From contig NZ_LAYY01000011.1 in the NCBI RefSeq assembly GCF_000986785.1, positions 99,788-163,787 on the forward strand: a DNA stretch of 64,000 nucleotides, in the 5' to 3' direction. This DNA comes from Mesobacillus campisalis (GTDB taxonomy: Bacteria; Bacillota; Bacilli; Bacillales; Cytobacillaceae). Shown in pieces: positions 44,088 through 53,234 of this stretch. Position 1 is the stretch's first letter, and every line of letters starts with the position of its first letter. A program made the translations under genes and the position numbers. A model generated the notes under the pieces. It was not told the DNA's origin. It saw nothing but the letters and a program-made list of their open reading frames with translations, and made no database searches.

Positions 44088-45875
44088 ATGACAATGTACA
44101 GCAGCAGGGCAGAAGTGCCTTTGGAGGAGAAATGGAATCTTGATGACCTATATTCAGACCTGGCCCAATGGGAAGAAGATTACCGGCAAATAGAAGAGAT
44201 GGCCGGGAAACTAAAGGAATTGGATGGAAAGATCCAGGATGGGTCAAGTTTGTACCAGTATTTGAAACTGCGCGAAGAGCTGTCGTTTCAGTTTGGGAAA
44301 TTATATGCTTTTGCGATGCTGAAGGTGGATGAAGATACGAGGGAAACAACTTCCCAGTCCTATTTGGACCGCGCTAAGCAGCTAAGCGTTAAGGTGAGTG
44401 CGGCAACTTCCTTTTTCATGCCGTACCTGCTGAGCCTTGAGGAAGAAACGCTAAAAGGGTACATAGCTGGTGAAGAGGGCTTATCCTATTTTGAAGAAGA
44501 CCTATGGGAATCGTTCCGCTATAAGCCTCATGTCCTTAACAGGGACCAGGAAGCGGTACTGTCCCAGCTTGGTGAAGCGCTGTCGGTACCTGGAAATACT
44601 TTTGGGATGATCAACAATGCCGATATCAGCTTCGGCGAAGTGACGAATGACCAGGGAGAGAAAATTAAACTGACGAGGGGCATGTATGCAAAGCTGATTG
44701 AGGATGAAGACCGAAAAAAGCGGCGGGAAGCCTATAAAGCGTATTATCAGCCATATCTTCAGCTGAAAAATACGATTGCTTCCACACTTGCAGGTGCCAT
44801 TAAAAACAATGTCACGATGGCGAGGATTAGGCAGTATCCGTCTGCTTTGGAAAAGGCGCTGTTTGGTGACAACGTGCCTAAGGAAGTATATGATAATCTA
44901 ATTTCGACGACAAAAGAGAATATCGCGACGATGCACAGGTATACAGAAATCCGCAAGCAAAAATTGCAGCTTGATGAACTTCGCCAGTATGACTTAAGCG
45001 TCCCGCTTGTAAGCGGGGTAAAACCGGAAATTTCCTACGAGGAAGCCTACGATATCATGTGCAAAGCACTTGCCCCTTTAGGGGAAGAGTATCTGGCCAT
45101 CCTGAAGGAGTTTAAAAAGGGACGCTACCTCGATGTCCGTGAAACAGAAGGGAAGCGTTCGGGGGCCTACAATCTGGGTGTCTACGGGGTCCATCCTTAC
45201 ATCCTCCTGAACCACCAGGATGATCTTGACAGCCTGTTCACGCTTGTCCACGAGTGCGGACACGGAGTCCACAGCTGGCTGAGCTCCAAGCACCAGCCGC
45301 AGATTTCGGCACGCTACAGCATCTTTGTCGCTGAAGTGGCATCAACGGTGAATGAAGTGCTGCTGATCAATTATTTATTGAACAATGAGCAGGATGAAGA
45401 CGTTCGAAAGCACCTGATCAACCATTTTATTGACCAATTTAAAGGAACTTTCTTTACTCAGGTGATGTTTGCCGAGTTTGAGAAGAAAACACATGAAATG
45501 GCAGAGAAGGGTCAGCCTTTGAACGTGGACGTATTCAATAGGACTTATGAACAACTGTTCCGCGAATACAATGGCGATGAAGTGGTATTTGACGAAGAAG
45601 TTAAGTACGGCTGGTCAAGGATTCCCCATTTTTACCGTCCATTCTATGTATACAAATATGCGACAGGCTATGCTTCGGCGATCCATTTGGCAACTAAAAT
45701 ACTGGAAGGGGATAAAGAGACGTTAACCTCTTATCTGGAGTTCCTCAAAAGCGGAAGCGCCGATTATCCACTGGAGCTGTTAAAAAAGACAGGGGTAGAC
45801 CTAACTTCTCCGGAACCAATCCAGAACGCTTTAAAGAAATTTTCTCAATTGGTTGAGGAGTTTTCACGCATCTAG
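44088..45875 (+). CDS. pepF: Oligoendopeptidase F (M3 family)
   Basis: 595 residues, cytoplasmic zinc peptidase that degrades peptides of about 7-17 residues. The zinc site is H388-E-C-G-H392 in LVHECGHGVHSWLS, with the distal Glu in AEVASTVNEVL. The N-terminal LEEKWNLDDLYSD is the usual PepF start. The ATG at 44088 follows AGGAGG by 5 bases; the ATG at 44073 lies before that site. Monocistronic, strong terminator. Confidence 0.95.
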   Translation: MTMYSSRAEVPLEEKWNLDDLYSDLAQWEEDYRQIEEMAGKLKELDGKIQDGSSLYQYLKLREELSFQFGKLYAFAMLKVDEDTRETTSQSYLDRAKQLSVKVSAATSFFMPYLLSLEEETLKGYIAGEEGLSYFEEDLWESFRYKPHVLNRDQEAVLSQLGEALSVPGNTFGMINNADISFGEVTNDQGEKIKLTRGMYAKLIEDEDRKKRREAYKAYYQPYLQLKNTIASTLAGAIKNNVTMARIRQYPSALEKALFGDNVPKEVYDNLISTTKENIATMHRYTEIRKQKLQLDELRQYDLSVPLVSGVKPEISYEEAYDIMCKALAPLGEEYLAILKEFKKGRYLDVRETEGKRSGAYNLGVYGVHPYILLNHQDDLDSLFTLVHECGHGVHSWLSSKHQPQISARYSIFVAEVASTVNEVLLINYLLNNEQDEDVRKHLINHFIDQFKGTFFTQVMFAEFEKKTHEMAEKGQPLNVDVFNRTYEQLFREYNGDEVVFDEEVKYGWSRIPHFYRPFYVYKYATGYASAIHLATKILEGDKETLTSYLEFLKSGSADYPLELLKKTGVDLTSPEPIQNALKKFSQLVEEFSRI

Positions 45876-45882
45876 AGAACAA

Positions 45883-45917
45883 AAAAAGGAAAGGAGCATG
45901 CCTCCTTTCCTTTTTAG
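45883..45917 (+). terminator. Rho-independent terminator after pepF
   Basis: AAAAAGGAAAGGAG / CTCCTTTCCTTTTT, 14-bp perfect arms around GCATGC-type loop. Confidence 0.92.
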
Positions 45918-45935
45918 CTCACGGATTCAATCAGG

Positions 45936-46073
45936 TTACACATCAATTGCTTTCCCGATTACCTGGATATCCCTATAAATTTGTTCTTTCTTTTTTTGGT
46001 CCTGGCAATTCCTATAATCCGTAAACAGCTGGCCAAGTTTCTCGATTAACTTCAGAATTTCTGTATTGCTCAT
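45936..46073 (-). CDS. Small hypothetical protein, 45 aa
   Basis: ATG at 46073 preceded by GAGGAGG with a 6-base spacing on the minus strand; reads MSNTEILKLIEKLGQLFTDY then a Lys/Gln-rich helix ending IGKAIDV and TAA. It is amphipathic and helical with no membrane segment. Strong ribosome binding site and clean stop support expression. It is convergent with pepF and could share its terminator in reverse. Function unknown. Confidence 0.65.
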   Translation of the reverse strand: MSNTEILKLIEKLGQLFTDYRNCQDQKKKEQIYRDIQVIGKAIDV

Positions 46074-46490
46074 GGCTACCTCCTCATTTTCAGGGAAGTA
46101 TAAAGAAATTCAGCCTATGTACCTAGTTTTAATTGATTGGAAAAAATCTGCATGAGAAGATTTCCAATCAAAATGATCAGAGTGGAAGGGTACATTCCAT
46201 CATAATCGGTAGCTGGCTGGCGTGGTATCTTATACTTTAGCCCCTATAGCTTTGCGTCTCCATTTTTCAATGGATTTGCCTTTATCAAGAATGATTTGTT
46301 GTTTACTATTGATATTTTAACATGTTTATACTGTTTTACCAATAGAAAAGGCCTAGATTGGTATATTACATTTAAATGACAATAGAGAAAAAGTGCCATC
46401 TTTATAGAAAGGTATTTGACAACTTATTTAAAAATTCGGAAAAAAGTAGTATGATGTTGTTAAGGTTTCGATCAAACAGGAGGAGATGTT
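46074..46490. other. Intergenic region before the MDR gene
   Basis: A/T-rich 417-bp stretch without an open frame that has a ribosome binding site. The last 60 bases hold a possible promoter (TTTAAA at about 46430, 17 bp, TATGAT at 46453) for the downstream oxidoreductase gene. Nothing else was recognised. Confidence 0.4.
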
Positions 46491-47498
46491 ATGCTTAACC
46501 GGAAAATCCTATTAAAAAGCAGGCCGGTGGGGATGCCTGATGAAAGCAATTTTGAATGGGTCGAGAGCAGTGTTCCCGAGATTACGGACGGGGAAGTGCT
46601 CATCCAGTCCATTTACATATCAGTGGACCCCTATATGCGCGGCCGGATGTCCGCTGCCAAATCCTATGCGAAGCCATATGAGGTTGGGGAGCCGTTTATG
46701 GGGGGAATTGTTGGGAAAGTGCTAGATTCCAGGAATCCGAGGTTCGAAGCAGGCATGTATGTCGAAGGAAGGCTGGACTGGGCGGAATACAATGTAAGCG
46801 ATGGCAGTGATATCCGTAAGATCCATCCCGGCCGGGCGCCGATATCCACGGCCCTTCATGTTCTGGGCATGCCTGGCCTGACAGCCTACTTTGGACTTTT
46901 ACATATTGGGCAGCCAAAGGAAGGAGAGACAGTGGTCGTTTCCGGTGCTTCCGGCGCAGTTGGCATGATTGTCGGGCAAATTGCAAAGCTGAAAGGATGC
47001 CGTGTTGTAGGCATTGCCGGGTCGGACGAAAAATGCGCCTACATCACCGATGAACTGGAATTTGATGCGGCTATCAATTACAAAACGGCAGGAAATCTGC
47101 GCGGAGCCTTAAAGGAAGCTTGTCCAAATGGCGTCGATGTTTATTTTGACAATGTTGGCGGAAGCGTTACCGACGCCGTTATGACGCTGATTAACTTTCA
47201 GGCGAGAATTATCATCTGCGGCCAAATTTCCCAATACAATCTGGAAAGGCCTGAAATGGGCCCGCGGGTGATGGGGCAATTGCTGACCACCAGTTCAATG
47301 ATGAAAGGCTTTATCGTTTCGGACTATGCCGAGCATAATAAAGAAGCGTTGACACAGTTGGCTCAATGGGTACAGGATGGGAAGATAAAGTATCGGGAGA
47401 ATATCGTTGAGGGTTTCGAAAACACGGTGGACGCCTTCCTGGGATTGTTCCGCGGAGATAATATTGGCAAGCAGCTGGTGAAAGTTGGAGAGGAATAG
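46491..47498 (+). CDS. NADP-dependent medium-chain oxidoreductase (YfmJ/CurA/PTGR-like)
   Basis: 335 residues. Zinc-free MDR of the leukotriene/prostaglandin reductase group: ISVDPYMRGRM at the N-terminus, SGASGAVGMIVGQIAKLKGC as NADP site, and FDNVGG. By family it reduces the C=C bond of alpha,beta-unsaturated ketones or aldehydes. AGGAGGAG ribosome binding site. Single gene. Confidence 0.9.
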   Translation: MLNRKILLKSRPVGMPDESNFEWVESSVPEITDGEVLIQSIYISVDPYMRGRMSAAKSYAKPYEVGEPFMGGIVGKVLDSRNPRFEAGMYVEGRLDWAEYNVSDGSDIRKIHPGRAPISTALHVLGMPGLTAYFGLLHIGQPKEGETVVVSGASGAVGMIVGQIAKLKGCRVVGIAGSDEKCAYITDELEFDAAINYKTAGNLRGALKEACPNGVDVYFDNVGGSVTDAVMTLINFQARIIICGQISQYNLERPEMGPRVMGQLLTTSSMMKGFIVSDYAEHNKEALTQLAQWVQDGKIKYRENIVEGFENTVDAFLGLFRGDNIGKQLVKVGEE

Positions 47499-47574
47499 AT
47501 CTGCTGTTCCTGCTTTCACTTTGATACTTTTGTATTGCATTTACATTACAACCACACATAATACTGCATTCTTT

Positions 47575-47607
47575 CCCCCTTCCTGCCATATTGATGTAGG
47601 GAGGGGG
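47575..47607. other. Strong GC-rich hairpin between the MDR and DUF2187 genes
   Basis: CCCCCTTCCT pairs with AGGGAGGGGG (10 bp, one G-U) over a 13-base loop, without a T run. It may stabilise an mRNA end; no other role seen. Confidence 0.5.
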
Positions 47608-47746
47608 CCTGCAACTTAAAGAATGTAAGCCCTTACAATAAGTGCGCGAAAAAAACCATGTAAGAAATGTTAACAACAGGAATGAAATGGAAGCAGTTGG
47701 CGATTATTATCTAAATAATAAAACATTGGGGAAAGGTGAGATGAAG

Positions 47747-47935
47747 ATGGAGGCAGCAATGAAAATGAGGATCGCGGATATTGGGGACGAGATTGTTTCC
47801 AATAAGGGAATCAAAGGGAAGGTGGAAATGGTGAAGGAAAACTCGGTCATCATTGAAATCCTCGAAAACCTTTCAGATCGCGAATATGTGAATAACCGGA
47901 CAGTGGTGTCACATAAGAATTATGTGATTATCTAA
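47747..47935 (+). CDS. DUF2187 family protein (YkvS-like), 62 aa
   Basis: Small beta-rich protein whose RIADIGDEIVSNKGIKGKVE segment resembles a KOW/SH3-like fold and matches DUF2187 (YkvS). GGAAAGGTG lies 8 bases before the ATG at 47747; an ATG two codons earlier is possible. Function not established; the fold suggests RNA or protein binding. Confidence 0.75.
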   Translation: MEAAMKMRIADIGDEIVSNKGIKGKVEMVKENSVIIEILENLSDREYVNNRTVVSHKNYVII

Positions 47936-47939
47936 TAAG

Positions 47940-48105
47940 TGCAAACAGACATTCCAGATAAAAAAGGGGTAGGGAATTCTAAGCTTTCGAGGGAGTTTAG
48001 AGGGCCCGATCCCTGCTTATCAGCTCGGGCAGGAACTACAAAAGTGGTTTCAAACCTAAAACGGAAGATGCCTTGCTTCGATTTTGAAGCAAGGCATTTT
48101 TTATT
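47940..48105 (+). other. Gene-free stretch with hairpins, possible small RNA or 3' UTR
   Basis: After the DUF2187 stop there are 130 bases with the hairpins CCCGA/TCGGG (48006-48032) and GGTTTC/GAAACC-like elements, then a strong terminator. Either a long 3' UTR or a separate small RNA; the rest, up to 48319, holds only the upstream region of proH. Confidence 0.3.
48068..48103 (+). terminator. Rho-independent terminator
   Basis: ATGCCTTGCTTC/GAAGCAAGGCAT, 12-bp perfect stem, 6-base loop, TTTTTT. Confidence 0.92.
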
Positions 48106-48319
48106 GGTGATTAAAAATTCAAATTATTGGCTGTCACCCGTTATTTCCCCCTTAGAGGGTCTCTGGAGAACTCACCTCTTGATGACAGCGTTTACACTCT
48201 ATCTTTGGCTCTTTTTCTCATGACTTTCCCTTATTCCCTTGAATCTGATTATCAGCGTGTTAGTATAAAAACATCGTGAAAAAACAGAACAAAAAAGCGA
48301 ACAGATTAGGAGTGAGGGA

Positions 48320-49165
48320 ATGTTTAAGGATAAAAAGATTGTCTTTTTGGGTGCAGGGTCAATGGCGGAGGCCATGATTGCAGGGATGTCAGCAAGCGGC
48401 ATTGTCAAACCTGCCCAGATTACCGTTTCAAATAACAGCAACACCGAGCGACTGAAACAGCTTCAGAGAAAATATGGCATACATGGAGTGCCGAAGGAAG
48501 AACTTTGTTATGAGAATATGGATGTTGTGATTTTGGCAATGAAGCCAAAGGATGCTGAAAATGCGCTAATTTCTTTAAATCATCATTTGCGTCCCCATCA
48601 GCTGGTGTTATCGGTCCTGGCAGGCATCTCAACCTCGTTCATGGAAGACCTTCTCCCATATGGCCAACAGGTGGTCAGGGTCATGCCCAACACTTCAAGC
48701 ATGATTGGCGAATCAGCTACAGCAATTTCCCCTGGAAAACATACATCACAGCAAAATCTTTCAATTGCGCAACGGCTCCTTCAATGCATTGGGGAAGTAT
48801 TCATTATCAATGAAAGCCAAATGGACATTTTTACCGGCATTGCCGGCAGCGGTCCAGCGTATTTCTACTATTTGATGGAGCATATGGAAAAGGCAGGACA
48901 AAGCGGCGGTCTGGACCAGGAGACTACCCGCCAGATTATAGCCCAGACGATTCTGGGTGCTGCCCGAATGATACAGGAACAGGAAGAGTCTCCTGAAGTG
49001 CTCAGGGAAAAGGTGACCTCCCCTAACGGAACTACTGCAGCTGGTCTGGAAGCCCTTAGCAAAAACGGCGGCGGAAAGGCCATTTCCCGTGCGGTTAAAC
49101 AGGCAGCGCAGCGGTCCAAGGAAATCAGTGCCCAGCTTGAAACGAAAAAACTGAAAGTTATTTAG
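48320..49165 (+). CDS. proH: Pyrroline-5-carboxylate reductase (proH type)
   Basis: Last step of proline synthesis, NAD(P)H-dependent. 281 residues: Rossmann motif GAGSMAEAMIAG near the N-terminus, AMKPKD, the substrate block GSGPAYFYYLMEHM and the P5CR signature VTSPNGTTAAGLEAL. First gene of a three-gene proline operon that parallels B. subtilis proHJ, which serves osmoprotective proline synthesis; that role is inferred. GAGTGAGGG precedes the ATG. Confidence 0.92.
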   Translation: MFKDKKIVFLGAGSMAEAMIAGMSASGIVKPAQITVSNNSNTERLKQLQRKYGIHGVPKEELCYENMDVVILAMKPKDAENALISLNHHLRPHQLVLSVLAGISTSFMEDLLPYGQQVVRVMPNTSSMIGESATAISPGKHTSQQNLSIAQRLLQCIGEVFIINESQMDIFTGIAGSGPAYFYYLMEHMEKAGQSGGLDQETTRQIIAQTILGAARMIQEQEESPEVLREKVTSPNGTTAAGLEALSKNGGGKAISRAVKQAAQRSKEISAQLETKKLKVI

Positions 49166-49195
49166 TACCAAAAAATAATACAAAGGTGTGATAAT

Positions 49196-50317
49196 ATGAC
49201 CTCTAGCAAGAGGCAGCAGCGCGTAGTCATCAAAATAGGGAGCAGTTCGTTAACAAGCCGGCATGGAGAAATCAGCAGGAGGAAGCTGGAAAAACTGGCA
49301 GATGAGGTTGTCATGCTGAAGGACGAAGGACATGAAGTGGTATTGGTTTCGTCCGGCGCAGTGGCGGCCGGCTACCGGAAGCTTGGCTGCCTGAAGCGGC
49401 CCGAAACACTGCCTGAAAAGCAGGCAGCGGCATCCATTGGCCAAGGACTGCTTATTGAAGCATATTCTGAAATCTTTGTTTCCCACGGTTATGTTGCTTC
49501 CCAAATCCTGATTACAAGAAGTGACTTCTCTGATGAAGGGCGTTACCAAAACGTGCGGAACACGCTGAATGTATTGCTTGAAAGAGGAATCATCCCGATT
49601 GTAAATGAAAACGACACGGTGACGGTTGACCGGCTGAAATTTGGAGACAATGATACATTGTCAGCCAAAGTGGCAGGAATAGTGGATGCTGACAGGCTGA
49701 TCATCCTTTCAGATATTGATGGCTTGTATAATGCGAATCCAAGAACGAATAAGGACGCCAAATTACTTGATATCGTCACTGAAATTACGCCTGAAATCGA
49801 AGCAGCCGCAGGCGGCTCGGGAAGTGCGGTAGGCACTGGCGGGATGAAATCCAAAATTGGGGCAGTCAAGATTGCGATGGCTTCCGGAATCACGACCTTC
49901 CTGGGAAAAGCCGGAACTCGCAATGTCCTGACAGACGCGGTTAAGGAAGAGGCAAGAGGCACGTATTTTAAAGCTGGAATGAAAATGGATGATTTAAACC
50001 AAAAAAAGAAATGGATTGCTTTCCACTCTGGACCTGAAGGGAACATGACCATCAGCCAAGAGGCAAGGAATATGATGATGGAAAGGAAGCAGAGTCTGAT
50101 TCCCGCTGGCGTTGTTGGTGTTGAAGGAGAATTTTCCAAAGGAGCCGTCATCCGGCTGTTGGATACAGCTGGGGATGAGATAGGACTCGGAGTGGTCAAC
50201 TTTTCATCTGAAGAATTGCATAACCTGGATGTTAATCCTGGTGAACAGCAAAGCCCAGTCGTGAACATGGAGGATTTCGTGAGCAGACACAGCTTCAGTT
50301 TGCCAATAGGTGTTTAA
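49196..50317 (+). CDS. proJ: Glutamate 5-kinase, second copy (proJ type)
   Basis: 373 residues with the kinase ([41 protein letters not shown]) and PUA domains. It is clearly related to, but different from, the T-box copy at 7366. 30 bp after proH and 18 bp before a second proA, no T-box in front, so it should be free of proline-tRNA control; paralogues of this kind supply osmoprotectant proline. Confidence 0.93.
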   Translation: MTSSKRQQRVVIKIGSSSLTSRHGEISRRKLEKLADEVVMLKDEGHEVVLVSSGAVAAGYRKLGCLKRPETLPEKQAAASIGQGLLIEAYSEIFVSHGYVASQILITRSDFSDEGRYQNVRNTLNVLLERGIIPIVNENDTVTVDRLKFGDNDTLSAKVAGIVDADRLIILSDIDGLYNANPRTNKDAKLLDIVTEITPEIEAAAGGSGSAVGTGGMKSKIGAVKIAMASGITTFLGKAGTRNVLTDAVKEEARGTYFKAGMKMDDLNQKKKWIAFHSGPEGNMTISQEARNMMMERKQSLIPAGVVGVEGEFSKGAVIRLLDTAGDEIGLGVVNFSSEELHNLDVNPGEQQSPVVNMEDFVSRHSFSLPIGV

Positions 50318-50335
50318 AACAACAGGAGGGATAAG

Positions 50336-51598
50336 ATGGCGTTACTTAAGGTAAGTGAAAATGTTGAGGACCAAGCGATCGCCGCAAAACATGCGGCACG
50401 AAAGGTAAGCCTATTAACGGCTGAAGAAAAAAATGAAGCCCTGCTTAGAATTGCGGACGCTCTTGAAGCAGAGTTTGTTTCCATTCTAAACGCTAATGCT
50501 AAAGATTTGGATGCAGGCAGGCAGCAGGGATTTGAGCCAGCCTTCATGGATCGGCTGGCACTGTCAAAAGAGCGGATTACCGATTTTGCCGCAGGTTTAA
50601 GACAGGTCGCAAAACTGGAAGACCCTTCAGGCAGAATTGTTTCAAGCTGGACACTTGATAATTGTTTGCAGGTTGAAAAAATCACTGTTCCTCTTGGCGT
50701 CATTGGAATGATTTATGAAGCCCGCCCAAATGTCACAGTGGACGCTGCTGGCCTTGCGCTCAAATCAGGAAATTCGATTGTACTAAAAGGCGGTTCATCC
50801 GCTCTTCACTCAAACCAGGCGATTGTCGATGTGATGCACCGCGCCCTGGAGGAAACGAAAATCCCACAGGAAGCTGTTCAATTTGTTTTCAGCACAGACC
50901 GGGAAGCGACACAAAAGCTTTTTACGATGAAGGAACATATTGATGTCCTGATTCCACGCGGGGGAGCCTCCTTAATACAGGCAGTTGTTAACAATGCAAC
51001 AGTTCCTGTGCTGGAAACAGGAGTGGGTAACTGCCATTTGTACATTGACAAGGATGCGGATCCGGCTAAGGCCATGTACATTTTAGTGAATGCTAAAACA
51101 GACAGGCCGGCGGTTTGCAACGCGGCCGAAACGGTCCTTATTCACAAGGGATGGCTTGCTTCGAATTACTCCCTGCTAAATGATACGTTAAGGGAACATA
51201 ATATTTCCGTACATGGAGACGAAGCTGCTGTTAAGCTCATACCAAAAGCGATTCCTGCCGGGGAAGAAGACTGGAAAAATGAATATCTGAGCCTTGATAT
51301 TGCCGTGAAAATTGTACACGATATGGAAGAAGCCATCACCCATATTGACAGATATGGAACAAAGCATTCGGAGGCTATCATTACTGAAAATAAAGAAAAC
51401 GCGGAGCACTTCATGAAGCTAGTTGACGCGTCCGCTCTTTACCACAATGCTTCTACTAGATTTACAGATGGAAACGCACTTGGGTTTGGCGCCGAAATTG
51501 GCATTTCCACGCAAAAACTTCATGCCCGCGGACCGATGGGATTGCCGGCCTTAACTACCGTTAAATTTAAAATGAGGGGCAACGGCCAGGTGAGATAG
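50336..51598 (+). CDS. proA: Gamma-glutamyl phosphate reductase, second copy
   Basis: 420 residues; [39 protein letters not shown] and the catalytic Cys in DRPAVCNAAE are present. In B. subtilis proHJ shares the single proA of the biosynthetic operon, so a complete second set including proA is notable. AACAGGAGGG ribosome binding site. Ends the operon with a terminator. Confidence 0.95.
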   Translation: MALLKVSENVEDQAIAAKHAARKVSLLTAEEKNEALLRIADALEAEFVSILNANAKDLDAGRQQGFEPAFMDRLALSKERITDFAAGLRQVAKLEDPSGRIVSSWTLDNCLQVEKITVPLGVIGMIYEARPNVTVDAAGLALKSGNSIVLKGGSSALHSNQAIVDVMHRALEETKIPQEAVQFVFSTDREATQKLFTMKEHIDVLIPRGGASLIQAVVNNATVPVLETGVGNCHLYIDKDADPAKAMYILVNAKTDRPAVCNAAETVLIHKGWLASNYSLLNDTLREHNISVHGDEAAVKLIPKAIPAGEEDWKNEYLSLDIAVKIVHDMEEAITHIDRYGTKHSEAIITENKENAEHFMKLVDASALYHNASTRFTDGNALGFGAEIGISTQKLHARGPMGLPALTTVKFKMRGNGQVR

Positions 51599-51607
51599 CA
51601 AGAAGGG

Positions 51608-51640
51608 CAGGGCACTCCCGCTGATGGGGAGTGCTTTTTT
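51608..51640 (+). terminator. Rho-independent terminator
   Basis: GGCACTCCC/GGGGAGTGC with a short loop, then TTTTTT. Confidence 0.88.
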
Positions 51641-51658
51641 ACGAATCAATTCCCATTA

Positions 51659-52129
51659 TTAACAAGCCTCGGTATTTAATGCCTTCGTTCTTAGTTCAGC
51701 TGCTTCGAGCAGGAGGGGGCTGTTTATTGTCCTGGCTGTACGCGAGAGCATGGCCAGGACTTTTTTAACCCCATTCTCATGCCCATGAATCACCGCATTT
51801 TGATCACAGCTGATTTCGGCCTGATGATTTATCTCTTTTTCTAATACAGGATGCAGGATGTGTCCTAACTCATGAAAAATGATGGCTTCTTTAATTTCTT
51901 TGTCCGAACAAAAATAAGGATAATCATAAACAACGATAATACGTAAATAATCAAGGTCATTGGATTCGAAGCAAACGGTCAGCAAGCGGTTGTCAAACTG
52001 AAACATGTTGAGCCAGAAATCACTGGGGATGCCGAAAAGAGATAGCAGCGCTTCCTTGTCTTCCAGTATCGCAACGGGCTTTTCGAGGGCATACTTTGCA
52101 GGATCCAGCACTTCACATAAACAATGCAA
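51659..52129 (-). CDS. HExxH metallopeptidase-like protein, 156 aa
   Basis: Contains AIIFHELGHILHP (HELGH zinc motif, about residue 88) followed by NHQAEISCDQNAV, the downstream acidic ligand region as in M48/ImmA-like peptidases (E-x-x-x-D). No signal peptide or membrane segment. TTG start with AAAGGAG 9 bases upstream. ImmA-type peptidases are often next to a repressor gene, but none is here, so the target is unknown. Convergent with the second proA. Confidence 0.75.
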   Translation of the reverse strand: MHCLCEVLDPAKYALEKPVAILEDKEALLSLFGIPSDFWLNMFQFDNRLLTVCFESNDLDYLRIIVVYDYPYFCSDKEIKEAIIFHELGHILHPVLEKEINHQAEISCDQNAVIHGHENGVKKVLAMLSRTARTINSPLLLEAAELRTKALNTEAC

Positions 52130-52365
52130 ATGGTATTCTCCTTTGAATAGCAGGTTTGGTGGAACATTAAAGTATATGGCAGGATGTCCGTTTTAAATAC
52201 TTGATTATTCTTTCTTATCAATATTGGCAATGATTGAAGGCTGCTTCTGTTTTTCGTCGGGGTCAGGAAATAGTTAAACTTGTCCCAGCGAATATGCTAA
52301 ACTGTAAAAGATGTATTTTCGGGAGGAATTCCTTAAACAAAGAGATGGAAGATGAAGGAGAAATA

Positions 52366-53184
52366 ATGATGGAGTTTGAGTTTTTAACACTGCTAAAATA
52401 CTTATTCTTAGGATTGCTCCAAGGCTTTACCGAGCCTATACCTGTTTCGTCCAGCGGGCATCTGGTGCTGGCACAGTATTTTATGGGAATTGAAACGAAG
52501 AGCATGAGCTTTGAACTGCTTGTAAATGCAGGGTCGCTGATTTCGGTATTTATTATCTACTGGCATGACATCACTCGTCTTGTGAGAAACGGGCTCTCTT
52601 ACATTACAACTAGGAATCCGGAATCTAAATCCGATTTTTATTTTATTATTTATTTGATTGTTGCAACCATTCCCGCCGGAATCATTGGCGTGCTTTTCAA
52701 TGACCAGATTTCCGAGGCCCTGAAAGGGGTGCATGTGATTGGAATTACCCTGCTGGTCACAGGTGCGGCTCTCTTTTTGATTCGCAACCTTCGAGGCAGA
52801 AAACGCGACGGCGACCTTACCTTCAAGGATGCAATCATTGTCGGGCTTGCCCAGGCTGTTGCGCTTATCCCGGGAATCAGCCGTTCAGGAGCTACCATTG
52901 TAGCGGCAATGGGGCTTGGCATGAAACCGGAGACAGCGCTGCGCTTTTCCTTCTTGCTGTATATTCCGGTCAGCCTTGGCGGCACGCTTTTAAGCATTAC
53001 CGATATCGCGAATGATCCAAATCTTGGACAGCTCTTCATTCCTTACCTGGGGGCGTTCCTTGTCTCAATCATAGCTTCCTACTTTGCCCTTAAATGGTTT
53101 ATGGGAATCATGGCCAGGGGCAACCTCGTGATCTTCAGTATTTATTGTTTTATTGTCGGGACTGCAGTCCTGTTGTTTGCTTAG
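52366..53184 (+). CDS. uppP: Undecaprenyl-diphosphatase (UppP/BacA)
   Basis: 272 residues, about eight membrane helices. Recycles undecaprenyl pyrophosphate for cell-wall synthesis. Family motifs: [17 protein letters not shown] (usual form LQGLTEFLPISSSGHL; the EP-V substitutions are slight variants) and [13 protein letters not shown]. The ATG at 52366 has AAGGAG 7 bases upstream; the frame is open further upstream but without a site. Confidence 0.93.
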   Translation: MMEFEFLTLLKYLFLGLLQGFTEPIPVSSSGHLVLAQYFMGIETKSMSFELLVNAGSLISVFIIYWHDITRLVRNGLSYITTRNPESKSDFYFIIYLIVATIPAGIIGVLFNDQISEALKGVHVIGITLLVTGAALFLIRNLRGRKRDGDLTFKDAIIVGLAQAVALIPGISRSGATIVAAMGLGMKPETALRFSFLLYIPVSLGGTLLSITDIANDPNLGQLFIPYLGAFLVSIIASYFALKWFMGIMARGNLVIFSIYCFIVGTAVLLFA

Positions 53185-53192
53185 GTACAGAG

Positions 53193-53233
53193 AAAAAAGC
53201 TGCCTCAAAGATAATCTTTGAGGCAGCTTTTTT
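53193..53233. terminator. Bidirectional terminator
   Basis: AAAAAAGCTGCCTCAAAG pairs perfectly with CTTTGAGGCAGCTTTTTT over a 5-base loop; serves uppP and the convergent lipoprotein gene. Confidence 0.95.
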
Positions 53234-53234
53234 C

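Noticed and set aside
48183..48196. TGACAGCGTTTACA, one mismatch to cre, upstream of proH
   Set aside because: It lies about 125 bp before proH and away from any clear promoter; likely chance.
47939..48223. 94-codon frame after the DUF2187 gene
   Set aside because: It runs through a strong terminator hairpin and has no ribosome binding site.
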